From CAWVSB01 sp036960375 (GTDB taxonomy: Bacteria; Pseudomonadota; Gammaproteobacteria; Pseudomonadales; CAWVSB01), in NCBI GenBank assembly GCA_036960375.1, contig JBALVY010000001.1, positions 62,001 through 126,000 on the forward strand: 64,000 nt of DNA, read 5' to 3'. The position numbers were made by a program, and so were the translations under genes. The notes beneath the pieces were generated by a model. That model did not search any database and was not told where the DNA came from. It was given only the letters and a program-made list of their open reading frames with translations. Positions 17,675 to 26,779 of the stretch are shown here, piece after piece; position 1 is the stretch's first letter; each line of letters opens with the position of its first letter.

Positions 17675-18772
17675 CTATTTGGCCTCTTCAGTTTCTGGTT
17701 TATCGCCTGGCTGGCTTTCACCATACAGCCAGGCAACAGACAATTCGTATGCCAGAGATAGAACTACCGAGCCAACAAACAGACCAATAATTCCCGACAT
17801 CATCATACCGCCAATAGCGCCTATCAAGATAACCAGCATCGGTGTTGATAGACCCCGACCCAATAACATGGGTTTAAGAAAACCATCGCTTACACTGATA
17901 AAAATACACCATACGAGAAATATCGTCGCCGGCGTTGAGTCATAAGCAGAAAAGGCATACGCCGCCACGGGCCCCAAAACCACCAGAGGCGGTAGCTGCA
18001 TAATTGCCAGTAACAGTACCAATAACGCCCAAATACCTGCGCCGGGGATATCCATAACCAACATCCCGACACCGGAAAACACCGCTTGAATAATGGCCAC
18101 ACCCAATACACCCTTCACTACGCTGCTCACTGTGTCGCCAGCAAGCTTGGTAAAGGATTCCCCTGCCTCACCGGCTAGCTTGACCGAAAGCACATGGGAA
18201 AAACTCTTACAGGCCTCGGCATTGACCAAAAAGACTCCGGCAATAATGATCGAAAGTGCAAACTGCAGAATACTAAAACCTGCTCCTGTGACTAAAGAAA
18301 ATGCGGTTTTGGCAATCTGCGCTACACGTTCCTTATTTTTAGCAAGCAGAGCTTCCAGGTTTTCCGAGGAGGCACTCCATACGCTATAGACTTTTTCTCC
18401 AATAAGGGGCAACGACTTAACCTTTTCAGGCGGTGGCGCAATTTTCAGCTCACCCTGTTGAATTTTGTCAATCAACCCACTGCTGCTATCGGATACGCTG
18501 AAAGCCAACTCTACTGTTGGCACCAGTAATAGAGCCAACATTATCACCGAGAAAAGGCCGGCGGCCATTTTTTCTCTACCACCTAACTTTGCAACCAGCG
18601 CCTTATAAATTGGGTAAGCGGCAACAGCGATAATCATCCCCCAGGCCACAGGCTGTACAAACGGTAGGATAATCTGTAAACACCAGGCAAAAAGAAGCCC
18701 GAGAATAACCACACGAATCACTGTGACTATTGCCTGACTACTTGATTCCCCAGCGGCTGTATTATTCATCAT
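17675..18772 (-). CDS. AI-2E family transporter (PerM/UPF0118-type permease)
   Basis: 365-residue inner-membrane protein with about eight hydrophobic segments. The family pattern is clear: N-terminal pair of helices (VVILGLLFAWCLQIILPFVQP, shown in part), periplasmic-type helical region (~100-170), then IIIAGVFLVNAEACKSF, LGVAIIQAVFSGVGMLV, LAIMQLPPLVVLGPVAAYAF and the C-terminal LSTPMLVILIGAIGG, GIIGLFVGSVVLSLAYEL. The family was named for autoinducer-2 export (TqsA) but also includes Na+/H+ antiporters and other exporters, so the substrate should not be inferred. It stands alone, with about 140 bp to the envelope pair. Confidence 0.88.
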   Translation of the reverse strand: MMNNTAAGESSSQAIVTVIRVVILGLLFAWCLQIILPFVQPVAWGMIIAVAAYPIYKALVAKLGGREKMAAGLFSVIMLALLLVPTVELAFSVSDSSSGLIDKIQQGELKIAPPPEKVKSLPLIGEKVYSVWSASSENLEALLAKNKERVAQIAKTAFSLVTGAGFSILQFALSIIIAGVFLVNAEACKSFSHVLSVKLAGEAGESFTKLAGDTVSSVVKGVLGVAIIQAVFSGVGMLVMDIPGAGIWALLVLLLAIMQLPPLVVLGPVAAYAFSAYDSTPATIFLVWCIFISVSDGFLKPMLLGRGLSTPMLVILIGAIGGMMMSGIIGLFVGSVVLSLAYELSVAWLYGESQPGDKPETEEAK

Positions 18773-18985
18773 TCTATACTCCGGTTTTTATCTTGATAGA
18801 TCCCAATGAACCAAAGAATACGAGCCCGTATAGCGTAAGTCCACGATTAATGATAAAAATACTACATGCAGACGAACTCCCAAGTGGAACCCATCATTTT
18901 ATCTTTGTCTGGTACACTATTAACATCGTTGACGACCCTTTAATGGTCACTAACCGGCCACAGACAACAATATGCGGAGACAACC

Positions 18986-19711
18986 ATGACCAGCCAAAGT
19001 TTAAATACTCAAACCCTGCACATAGCATTTTGGAAAAAGGTGGTGTTTGTTTCACTTAGTGCCATCGCAATAGCATTTGCCGTTAGCCTGAGCGTAGAAT
19101 CAGACGCTCCCGAGATAAGCCATGACGGCCTGCATTTAACACCCACTGACGATGTGGCACTCTTATATCTAAAGCCGGATGCCGACTTCAGCCCTTACAA
19201 ACGTTTTGTCCTTCTCGAGGCTTATGTCGCCTTCAAAAAGAACTGGCAACGAGATACCAAGGTGGCTGGCCGCCGGGTGTCAAACAAAGACATGGAAAAG
19301 ATCAAGGTTGAGGTCGCACAGCTATTTCAAGACAGTTTCAAAGAAGTATTGGAAACCGATGGAGGTTACGCCTTTGTTGACAAGGCTGATGATGACGTCT
19401 TAATACTGAGGCCCGCCATTATCGATCTGGATATCACCGCCCCTGATATCATGGTACCTGGTCGTGTAACACAGTATGTTGCATCCTCTGGCGCAGCCAC
19501 CTTGTATTTGGAAGTATTTGATTCTGTCAGCGGGGAAATTCTGGCCCGTATTGTTGATCGCAAGCGCACACGTGATTCAGGTTATATGCAATGGTCTTCC
19601 AGCGTCAGCAACCGAGCAGATGCAAAACGTATGTTCAAACGTTGGGCCACTATGCTCAGAGAAGGCTTCGACGATCTTCATAGCGAAGCACAGGCTGCTG
19701 ACAAACCCTAG
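18986..19711 (+). CDS. DUF3313-family exported protein
   Basis: 241 residues. The start is ATG 18986 with GGAGA 7 nt upstream. A hydrophobic segment at about residues 20-37 is a signal peptide or anchor; unlike many relatives there is no lipobox Cys. The body matches the DUF3313 pattern: DVALLYLKPDADFSPYKRFVL, a long helix (MEKIKVEVAQLFQDSFKEVL), ADDDVLILRPAIIDLDITAP and AATLYLEVFDSVSGEILARI. Its function is unknown; relatives are described as envelope lipoproteins. The gene stands alone with a 200-bp upstream region lacking another gene. Confidence 0.7.
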   Translation: MTSQSLNTQTLHIAFWKKVVFVSLSAIAIAFAVSLSVESDAPEISHDGLHLTPTDDVALLYLKPDADFSPYKRFVLLEAYVAFKKNWQRDTKVAGRRVSNKDMEKIKVEVAQLFQDSFKEVLETDGGYAFVDKADDDVLILRPAIIDLDITAPDIMVPGRVTQYVASSGAATLYLEVFDSVSGEILARIVDRKRTRDSGYMQWSSSVSNRADAKRMFKRWATMLREGFDDLHSEAQAADKP

Positions 19712-19740
19712 AACTGTCACTATCTCTGTTAATCAAAGAT

Positions 19741-20415
19741 ATGTATGAGCAGCCAGTAATTTACAATCAGCACCTGCGCCAGCAGGTGCAAAAAAACCTC
19801 GCACTCTTCGATGCGACATACCACCCCCACCAGGGTCTGCGGCAAGCTGCCGTCGCTATCACTCTGGTCAATGTTCAACAAAACCCCGCTGTTTACAATA
19901 TGGCGTATGACGATAGTTGGGCTGATCATGCGGCAATCATATTAACTCGACGTCCAGACTCTATGCGAAATCACGGTGGACAGTGGGCGCTGCCTGGCGG
20001 GGCGATGGACAAAGGTGAAACCCCCGAACAAACCGCACTGAGAGAGCTTGAGGAAGAAATTGGGCTGGCGCTGGATCATAGTCACATTCTCGGCCGGCTT
20101 GATGACTACACCAGCCGATCAGGCTTTGTTATCAAGCCAATTGTCTTATGGGGCGGATTTGATGTACCACTAACAGCCAATCCGGCAGAAGTAGCATCTA
20201 TTCATCGAATCCCCGTGAGCGAATTTCTGCGCAAGGACTCGCCCATGCTGGAATCGATCCCTGAGAGCCAACATCCTGTACTTAAAATGCCTGTCGGAAA
20301 TAGCTGGATAGCCGCACCTACAGCCGCCCTCATTTACCAATTCCGTGAGGTTGCGCTACTCGGGCAACATACCCGTGTGGCACATTTTGAACAGCCCGTT
20401 TTCGCGTGGAAATAA
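19741..20415 (+). CDS. Nudix hydrolase (CoA pyrophosphatase-like)
   Basis: 224-residue Nudix enzyme. The Nudix box (Gx5Ex7REUxEExGU) is complete: GGAMDKGE, TPEQTAL, RELEEEIGL at about residues 83-105, with all metal-binding Glu residues present. The flanking layout (HAAIILTRRPDSMRNHGGQWALPGG before the box, shown in part) resembles CoA/NADH pyrophosphatases of the NudL/YeaB kind. It probably cleaves a nucleoside diphosphate linked to another moiety; the substrate is not proven. The start at ATG 19741 is 29 bases after the DUF3313 stop, so cotranscription is possible. Confidence 0.9.
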   Translation: MYEQPVIYNQHLRQQVQKNLALFDATYHPHQGLRQAAVAITLVNVQQNPAVYNMAYDDSWADHAAIILTRRPDSMRNHGGQWALPGGAMDKGETPEQTALRELEEEIGLALDHSHILGRLDDYTSRSGFVIKPIVLWGGFDVPLTANPAEVASIHRIPVSEFLRKDSPMLESIPESQHPVLKMPVGNSWIAAPTAALIYQFREVALLGQHTRVAHFEQPVFAWK

Positions 20416-20573
20416 AAGAATAGCCGTCGTTTTCACTAGCAAACCACTCAAAAAGCCTACTATTTATATAAAAAGCAGGCTTTCGGCAGTATAGTTAGCA
20501 CTGATACTGGCAACTCAGGATGATCAAAGCCCAATGCAATACCGAAAACCGAACAACAGGTGAAACGATACTG

Positions 20574-22754
20574 ATGCCGCTCTTTCATACCAGAATCGCT
20601 GTAATTATTGGCCTTCTATTGGTAGCGCTGCCGACTCACTGTGAAATTAACGCAAGCCCCGGGCACGCTGTTGCAAGCAAGGGAGAACTGGATCTTCGGC
20701 AATGGGATTTCGAGCAACAGGGCATACTGGAACTTGACGGAGAGTGGAATTTCTACTGGTCACAATTACTCAACCCGGAACAAATTCGTAACTCCGACAT
20801 CAAGGCGACCACTGTTACCGTTCCCGGATACTGGGATGATTATGCTGCCAACACTGAGGCATCCCCTACGGGGTACGCCACCTACAGCCTTACTATAAAA
20901 CTGCCTGCCAAGCATCCACACCTGAGCCTGTATGCCGGAGGCCAGGGCAGTAACTATGCTCTGTGGATTAATAATACCTTGGCCGCTCACAACGGCGTAA
21001 TCGGCACGAGTAAAGAAACTTCCACAGCGGAAAATAAAACGTATATTGTTGCGCTTCCTGATCAGGGCGAAACCGTACAAATAGTATTGCAGATCTCGAA
21101 CTTCCATCATCGAAAAGCAGGCCTTCGTAATACCCTGCTATTGGGGGCCGAAGGACAAATACAATACCACCGAATGATCGAGTTTGCCTCTGAAATATCT
21201 ATTCTCGGCGGCCTTACGATTGTAAGCCTATTTCATCTGTTTTTCTTTCTCTATCACCCGAGACAAAAAGCGCTGCTGTACTTTGCTTTAATCGCCGGTA
21301 TATTCGCGGTGCGAGTCGGTGCTACCAGCCAGGATTCACTGCCGGTTATTTTCCCCTTTCTAAGCTGGGAAGCGGTTATGCGAATCGATTACCTGACCTT
21401 TTTTCTATCTTCCACAGGCTTCTTATTATTTGTACGAAGTATGTACCCACAAGATGTACATAGATGGGCAGTACCGGCGGTGTCGGGAATTGCTCTGTTA
21501 TTTTGCCTGATACTGGCCAGCGTCGACACGCTGACTTTAAGCTATACGCCCAGGTACTATCAGGCTGTATTGATAATTGAGATGGCCTATTTTTTAGCAC
21601 TGCTTGTACGCGTGGTTATGCGGAAACGAGATGGTGCGCGATATTTTGTCGTTGCCACCCTGATATTATTCAGTTTTATGCTGGCCGAGATGTTATTTCT
21701 CGAAAGTTTTGTTGACTATACAAAAATCTCTACCATAGGTTTTCTGTGTTTTATTCTGACGTTGGCTGCCATGCTTTCTTCACAATTTACGGAATCGCTA
21801 CAACGCTCAGAAGCGCTGTCCTTACAACTGACAAAAAATAACGATTTACTGCGCGCAAGCGAACAAAAATATCGCGATGTTTTTAATAACTCTCGCGATA
21901 TGATTTTTATCGCTGGAGCTGATGGCATGTGCCAGGATATAAACCGAGCCTGCGAACAAGTGATTGGCTATACCCGCAAAGAACTTACCGGTACGGCGAT
22001 ACACAAACTTATGGTCAAAAGACGTGATCGCGAACGGATGATGAGACACATCCTTAAGGGCCAGCCGTTTAAGGATTTCGAAGCTCAAATCGCCCGCAAG
22101 CAGGGTGACGAAATAACGGTTCTGGTCAATGCTGGCCCCATACTGGATAAAAATGGCAACGCGTCGGGTTTCCAGGGGACCATCCGGGACATCAGCATCC
22201 GAAAAATTGCCGAGTCGGAAACCCGACGCGCTAAAATGCTGGAGGAGCTTGCCAGCACAGATTCACTGACCAAAGTCCACAATCGACGTTTTTTTCAACA
22301 CGCTGCGGAAGTAGAAATAGAGTGCGCGCAAAAAACCGGCTCACCACTCAGCTTGATCTTATTCGACATTGATCACTTTAAAGCGGTAAATGACTCGTAC
22401 GGACATAAAGCGGGAGACCGAGTACTGAAGGAAATTGCCTCACTCTGTGCAAAGGAAATGCGCAGCAAAGATATATTTGCCCGCTATGGTGGGGAAGAAT
22501 TTGTTATTTTAATGCCGGACACCACCGGCACCGCGGCACTCATCAGCGCTAATCGCTTACGCGATATGGTTGCAGAAGCTACCACAAACACCAATGGACA
22601 CGATATTAAACTCACCATCAGTGCGGGCATTAGCTGCTGGGAAAACAACGGTATGGCGAATCTTGATCAACTTGAAAAACAAGCTGATCAAGCACTGTAT
22701 GAATCGAAAGGAGCGGGCCGAAATCGCTGCACTTTATGGCGAGACTTGAGCTAG
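20574..22754 (+). CDS. diguanylate cyclase with 7TMR-DISM sensor, PAS and GGDEF domains
   Basis: 726-residue membrane sensor that makes cyclic-di-GMP. I prefer ATG 20574 because it begins a clean signal peptide (MPLFHTRIAVIIGLLLVALP) and has AGGTGA upstream; ATG 20520 would bury the peptide. Order: periplasmic 7TMR-DISM extracellular jelly-roll domain (~30-180; LDLRQWDFEQQGILELDGEW, VTVPGYWDDY), seven-helix membrane domain (~195-410), short coiled coil, PAS (~430-550; FNNSRDMIFIAGADGMCQDIN, shown in part) and GGDEF (~570-726). The active site is intact, GGEEF at residues 639-643, and the inhibitory I-site RSKD (630-633) sits the required five residues before it, so product feedback is expected. 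The 7TMR-DISM domain suggests sensing a carbohydrate-like periplasmic ligand. Confidence 0.93.
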   Translation: MPLFHTRIAVIIGLLLVALPTHCEINASPGHAVASKGELDLRQWDFEQQGILELDGEWNFYWSQLLNPEQIRNSDIKATTVTVPGYWDDYAANTEASPTGYATYSLTIKLPAKHPHLSLYAGGQGSNYALWINNTLAAHNGVIGTSKETSTAENKTYIVALPDQGETVQIVLQISNFHHRKAGLRNTLLLGAEGQIQYHRMIEFASEISILGGLTIVSLFHLFFFLYHPRQKALLYFALIAGIFAVRVGATSQDSLPVIFPFLSWEAVMRIDYLTFFLSSTGFLLFVRSMYPQDVHRWAVPAVSGIALLFCLILASVDTLTLSYTPRYYQAVLIIEMAYFLALLVRVVMRKRDGARYFVVATLILFSFMLAEMLFLESFVDYTKISTIGFLCFILTLAAMLSSQFTESLQRSEALSLQLTKNNDLLRASEQKYRDVFNNSRDMIFIAGADGMCQDINRACEQVIGYTRKELTGTAIHKLMVKRRDRERMMRHILKGQPFKDFEAQIARKQGDEITVLVNAGPILDKNGNASGFQGTIRDISIRKIAESETRRAKMLEELASTDSLTKVHNRRFFQHAAEVEIECAQKTGSPLSLILFDIDHFKAVNDSYGHKAGDRVLKEIASLCAKEMRSKDIFARYGGEEFVILMPDTTGTAALISANRLRDMVAEATTNTNGHDIKLTISAGISCWENNGMANLDQLEKQADQALYESKGAGRNRCTLWRDLS

Positions 22755-22759
22755 AATTT

Positions 22760-23524
22760 CTAACCGCGATTTTCACTGTTCCACAGGATGCACTCTTCAA
22801 GTGAGACTCCCTTACCGCCGAAGATATCTAATGCGCTACCTATAGTCAGGTCGACTTTCGCCTCAGATAACTGTTGAACCAGATCCAAATCCTGCAATGA
22901 CCGAGCGCCTCCGGCATAAGTCACAGGAATAGAGCATAGTTGACCTAGGGTATGTACCAGCTCTTCATCGATACCTGCCTGCAAGCCCTCTACGTCGGCA
23001 GCATGAACAAGAAACTCGGCACAATGCTGACTAAGCGCGGTAATAGTTTGTGCATCGATAGCCGTTTCAGTCACTGTTTGCCAGCGATCAGTCGCAATAT
23101 GCCAACCCTCAGCTTGTTTTCGACAACTCAGATCCAGTACTAAGTGCTCAAGACCGACTTCACGCTTAATTTTTTCCAGCCTGTCCCAACTAAACTGACC
23201 TGATTCAAACAGATAGGAAGTGACAATGACATGTGAAGCTCCGGCTTCAAGATATGCCGCCGCGTTTTCATAATTCACCCCACCGCCAAATTGTAACTCG
23301 CCACGCCATGCACCTAGTGCACTAAGCGCCTGCTCGGTATTACCGGAACCCAGCGCGATAACGTGGCCGCCGGTTAAATCGTGTTTGCCATATAACTCGG
23401 CATAGTAGGCCGCATTATGCGCGCTGACAAAATTGGTTTCGGCACCCTCATCATTGAGACTACCGCCAACGATTTGTTTTACCTTGCCTTGGTGCAGGTC
23501 GATACAGGGACGAAATTGAGTCAA
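22760..23524 (-). CDS. hisA: HisA-type ProFAR isomerase of the eukaryotic (yeast HIS6) type
   Basis: 254-residue TIM barrel, predicted to be 1-(5-phosphoribosyl)-5-[(5-phosphoribosylamino)methylideneamino]imidazole-4-carboxamide isomerase of histidine synthesis. From memory of the yeast HIS6 protein, the match is close at many sites: CIDLHQGKVKQIVGG, TNFVSAH, GHVIALG, QFGGGVN, VIVTSYLF, LVLDLSCRK, FLVHAADVEGLQAGIDEELV, VTYAGGARSLQDLDLV and KVDLTIGSALDIFGG. The usual bacterial HisA signature differs markedly. The catalytic Asp near the N-terminus (CIDLH) and the second Asp (HAADVEG) are present. No other his gene is nearby; it converges on the GGDEF gene with 5 bases between stops. Either it replaces the bacterial HisA or it supplements it. 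Confidence 0.88.
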   Translation of the reverse strand: MTQFRPCIDLHQGKVKQIVGGSLNDEGAETNFVSAHNAAYYAELYGKHDLTGGHVIALGSGNTEQALSALGAWRGELQFGGGVNYENAAAYLEAGASHVIVTSYLFESGQFSWDRLEKIKREVGLEHLVLDLSCRKQAEGWHIATDRWQTVTETAIDAQTITALSQHCAEFLVHAADVEGLQAGIDEELVHTLGQLCSIPVTYAGGARSLQDLDLVQQLSEAKVDLTIGSALDIFGGKGVSLEECILWNSENRG

Positions 23525-23743
23525 GTGAACACTCTGCTACAGATCATTAATCGGCGATTATATCTCAGCCGGCTGAGGCAAGCTAAGCTATAAACACCAA
23601 ACTTGCGTATATCATGCGTGGCTGGACATTAGCATATTTGCCTGAAAAACAAACAAATCGTAAGGCCCGGCGGCCAAACTAGTCGAGCATTTACAGACAA
23701 AAGACGACATAATCCTCGCCGCCTGACCAAGCGGAAACCACTG

Positions 23744-24943
23744 ATGTTCAATAAGCTGCAAGCACAATCGCCACTACTTCTATTGTTTATGGCTTCATTT
23801 GTTGCAATGGGACCGCTGGCGACCGATATGTATTTACCTGCCATGCCCACTATGGTCGAGGCTTTCGGGACTGAAATCAGCCGAGTACAACTCACGCTCA
23901 GCGCGTATCTGGCTGGTTTTTCATTTTTCCATCTAATTTGCGGCCCACTCTCAGACCGTTTCGGCCGCCGCCCCATATTGTTCGGCGGTATGCTGCTATT
24001 TCTTTGCGCCTCGCTCGGCTGTGCTTCAGCACAATCAATTGACCAGCTGATTTTCTGGCGCGTGGTACAGGGCATAGGGGCTTGTTCCGGCCCAACCCTG
24101 GGAAGAGCGATGGTACGTGACCTATATGCCCCCAGAGAGGCAGCCAAGGCATTGGCCACAATGGCGGCTATCATGGCACTGGCGCCAGTGGTAGCGCCCA
24201 TTGCCGGAGGCTGGATGGTCGAACTGTGGCACTGGCAATCCATCTTTCTGTCACTTGCCATCTATAGCGCTATTACCATGGGCCTGCTTTTAATCAAGGT
24301 TCCGGAAACGCTGCCTCAAAAACAAAGCCTGAACATCAAAAACATACTGTCCAACTACAGTAGCCTGATCGGTAACCGTCGGTATATGCTCTATATCCTC
24401 GCCCCTGCTTTCTTGTACGCTGGCACACTGGGATTTTTAGCAGGCTCCAGCTTTGTACTGATTGAATTTATGCACGTGCCTACACATCAGTTTGGGTACT
24501 GGTTTATGTTCATTGTTGTCGGTTACATTTTTGGCAATCTGTTCACCATGCGCTTTGCTTATAAAATGGATCGCCATAAGCTTATGCGGCTTGGTGCCAG
24601 CCTGTGCTCTCTTTCAGGCCTGATAATGATCGGCCTTGCCGTAATGCAGGTATACCACCCACTCAGTATTATCTCGCCGATGATACTATTTACCTTTGCT
24701 CTCGGCATTACCTGGCCTCAAGCTATGGCCGAAGCGCTGGCCCCATTCCCTCATATGGCTGGTACCGCTTCGGCGCTTATGGGTTTATGCCAAATGGCCA
24801 TTGCCGCTGGCGTTGTGGCACTGGTGAGCATTTTTGTCAGCGGCGAGCCCTTACCAATGGCAATCATTATTACTGGTTGTGGTGGCGCGTCATTGCTCAT
24901 TTTTTGGCAACTCAGCGCCAGCCCCGTGGCTTCTGAGGCTTAA
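23744..24943 (+). CDS. Bcr/CflA-family MFS drug exporter
   Basis: 399-residue major facilitator with 12 hydrophobic segments. Drug:H+ antiporter (DHA1) Bcr/CflA hallmarks are PLATDMYLPAMP in helix 1, motif A GPLSDRFGRRP between helices 2 and 3, WRVVQGIGACSGPTLGRAMVRD (motif B, shown as key residues R and G), and APVVAPIAGGWM (motif C). It would expel drugs or small metabolites (relatives: bicyclomycin, chloramphenicol, sulfonamide export). Start ATG 23744 with GCGGA about 8 nt upstream. Sixty-seven bases downstream begins the enoyl-CoA hydratase gene. Confidence 0.92.
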   Translation: MFNKLQAQSPLLLLFMASFVAMGPLATDMYLPAMPTMVEAFGTEISRVQLTLSAYLAGFSFFHLICGPLSDRFGRRPILFGGMLLFLCASLGCASAQSIDQLIFWRVVQGIGACSGPTLGRAMVRDLYAPREAAKALATMAAIMALAPVVAPIAGGWMVELWHWQSIFLSLAIYSAITMGLLLIKVPETLPQKQSLNIKNILSNYSSLIGNRRYMLYILAPAFLYAGTLGFLAGSSFVLIEFMHVPTHQFGYWFMFIVVGYIFGNLFTMRFAYKMDRHKLMRLGASLCSLSGLIMIGLAVMQVYHPLSIISPMILFTFALGITWPQAMAEALAPFPHMAGTASALMGLCQMAIAAGVVALVSIFVSGEPLPMAIIITGCGGASLLIFWQLSASPVASEA

Positions 24944-25010
24944 TCGGCCCATCGTAATCGCGATTTTTGAGCTACAATTATCCCCATACAAAACACGCGA
25001 GGATCATCCC

Positions 25011-25814
25011 ATGTCGATACCCCAGCTTACCGATTGTCAGCTCGAGGTCTCTAACAAAGTTGCTGTACTGAAATTTGACCGCAACGATGTGCTCAACGCA
25101 TTGACTGGTACTGCCATTGCAGACGATCTGGTCGAAACTGTGGCGTGGTTAAATCAACAGAATGACGTTCAGGTGCTCATCCTGACTGGCAATGGCAGGG
25201 CCTTTTCCGCCGGCGGCAACGTCAAGGATATGGCTGAACGTAAGAACGAGTTTGCAGGTAATGCGGAGGAGCTGGCTGCTCGCTATCAGGCAGGCATCCA
25301 GCGTATTCCTCTGGCCATGGCGAGTCTGGAGCTTCCAGCTATCGCCGCAGTCAACGGACCGGCAATTGGCGCTGGTTTTGATTTAGTGAATATGTGCGAT
25401 ATGGCAATCGCCAGTGATAGAGCAAGGTTTGGCGAAACTTTTGTCAATCTGGGCATTATTCCCGGCGATGGCGGCGCCTGGTTTCTACCGCGTAAAATCG
25501 GCATGCAGCGAGCAGCAGAGCTTACCTATAGCGGAAGAATCATTGATGCAAAAGAGGCACTGAAGCTGGGAGTCATTTTGGAACATGTACCTGCCGACAA
25601 TTTGCTTGAGCATGCACTATCTCTGGCGGCATCCATTGCTTGTAAACCGGCTTTTGCATTGCGCCAAAGCAAGCGTTTATTACAAGCCAGCCCTGTCACA
25701 CCTCTGCCGGAATTCCTGCAGCTGTGCGCACAAATTCAGGGACAGTGCCACCAAAAGCCGGAGCATATGGAAGCTGTATTAGCTCTATTGGACAAGATGA
25801 GCTCTGCGAAGTAG
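25011..25814 (+). CDS. enoyl-CoA hydratase/isomerase (crotonase) family
   Basis: 267-residue crotonase. The start is ATG 25011 with GCGAGGA 7 nt upstream; the longer frame from 24834 only overlaps the MFS gene in another frame. The oxyanion-hole motifs are AFSAGGNVKDM and NGPAIGAGFDLV; the general acid/base Glu lies in FGETFVNLGIIPGDGGAWFLPR. It is predicted to hydrate 2-enoyl-CoA or isomerise a related acyl-CoA in fatty-acid or aromatic side-chain degradation. Its stop codon overlaps the GTG start of oxyR by one base (TAGTG), so the two genes are translationally linked, an unusual partnership. Confidence 0.92.
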   Translation: MSIPQLTDCQLEVSNKVAVLKFDRNDVLNALTGTAIADDLVETVAWLNQQNDVQVLILTGNGRAFSAGGNVKDMAERKNEFAGNAEELAARYQAGIQRIPLAMASLELPAIAAVNGPAIGAGFDLVNMCDMAIASDRARFGETFVNLGIIPGDGGAWFLPRKIGMQRAAELTYSGRIIDAKEALKLGVILEHVPADNLLEHALSLAASIACKPAFALRQSKRLLQASPVTPLPEFLQLCAQIQGQCHQKPEHMEAVLALLDKMSSAK

Positions 25815-26710
25815 TGGCTTACCCTCCCAAGCTAAAACAACTAAAGTATCTTTGCGCTCTCGCTGAAACACTCCACTTCGGTAAAGCAGCGGACATCTGT
25901 CACGTATCGCAATCTACCCTTAGTGCAGGGATTCAGGAACTGGAAGAACTGCTTGCAGTGGCACTGGTAGAACGCACCAATAAAAAAGTTTTACTCACAA
26001 GATTAGGCAAAGAAGTCGTCGCACGATCCGTGCCAATACTGGCCAACATCAACGACCTGGTGAGTTTATGCGAGTCAGCTGGCGAGGCCTTAAGTGGTAA
26101 AATTTATCTGGGAATCATCCCAACCATCGCACCATTTATATTGCCGGCATTTGTCGCCCAACTCGAACAACAATATCCCCGCTGTCAATTGATTGTGCGC
26201 GAAGACTTAAGCGGACACTTGATCAAGAGCCTGCAAGCGGGAGAGCTCGATCTATTGCTACTGGCCCTGCCCTACCCGGCTGCAGAAGTAGAAACACTGC
26301 ACCTATTTGATGATGAGTTCCTGCTTGCCATCACCAATACACACCCGCTAGCCAACAACACAACCGTATCAGTTGATGTACTGAATGATCTTGACTTACT
26401 ACTATTAGAAGAAGGTCATTGCCTACGCCAGCATGCGCTGGAGGCCTGTCAGCTAAAAGACCAATACACGGATAATAGCTATCAGGCTGCCAGTCTGAAT
26501 ACCATTGTTCAGCTCGTTGCCAACGATATTGGCGTCACCTTACTGCCTCGCATGGCCTTACGGACACCTCTTGAGGCGAATATAATTACCCGCAGTTTCA
26601 CTGAGCCCAATATTAGCCGTTCGATTGGTCTAATGTGGCGTAAGCAGTCTTCCAGACGAGCGGAATTTAAACTTCTGGCTAGTATAATCAAGCTCTACCA
26701 AAATCCCTAA
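25814..26710 (+). CDS. oxyR: OxyR, peroxide-sensing LysR-type activator
   Basis: 298-residue LysR-family regulator. The helix-turn-helix is at about residues 20-40 (HFGKAADICHVSQSTLSAGI). The identification rests on the redox region: GHCLRQHALEAC holds Cys203 and Cys212, with the same nine-residue spacing as Cys199-Cys208 of E. coli OxyR, which form the H2O2-induced disulfide. The C-terminal IVQLVANDIGVTLLPRMA is also typical. The start is GTG 25814, whose G is the last base of the preceding stop codon; this gives the normal OxyR length, while the frame from 25724 would run 90 bases into the enoyl-CoA hydratase gene. It is expected to activate catalase, alkyl hydroperoxide reductase and iron-limiting genes, none of which lie here. 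Confidence 0.9.
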   Translation: MAYPPKLKQLKYLCALAETLHFGKAADICHVSQSTLSAGIQELEELLAVALVERTNKKVLLTRLGKEVVARSVPILANINDLVSLCESAGEALSGKIYLGIIPTIAPFILPAFVAQLEQQYPRCQLIVREDLSGHLIKSLQAGELDLLLLALPYPAAEVETLHLFDDEFLLAITNTHPLANNTTVSVDVLNDLDLLLLEEGHCLRQHALEACQLKDQYTDNSYQAASLNTIVQLVANDIGVTLLPRMALRTPLEANIITRSFTEPNISRSIGLMWRKQSSRRAEFKLLASIIKLYQNP

Positions 26711-26713
26711 CCT

Positions 26714-26731
26714 CCCCTATAGGGTTATGGC
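26714..26731 (+). promoter_or_regulatory. shared promoter module, copy A (aminotransferase 1)
   Basis: CCCC-TATAG-GGTTATGGC, then exactly 18 nt and TATGCT (26750-26755) as a -10 box. The same layout stands before the PuuA-like operon and the second aminotransferase gene. The ATGGCA at its end sits 17 nt from the -10 box, in the -35 position, as expected for an activator bound next to or over a poor -35. Confidence 0.6.
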
Positions 26732-26779
26732 ACAGCCGCAAAAAACGGCTATGCTTAAAGACCACGGGAGGAAACTATC

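Noticed and set aside
20452..20483. AAAGCCT/AGGCTTT hairpin after the Nudix gene
   Set aside because: Loop of 18 nt and only a short T-run; too weak to call a terminator.
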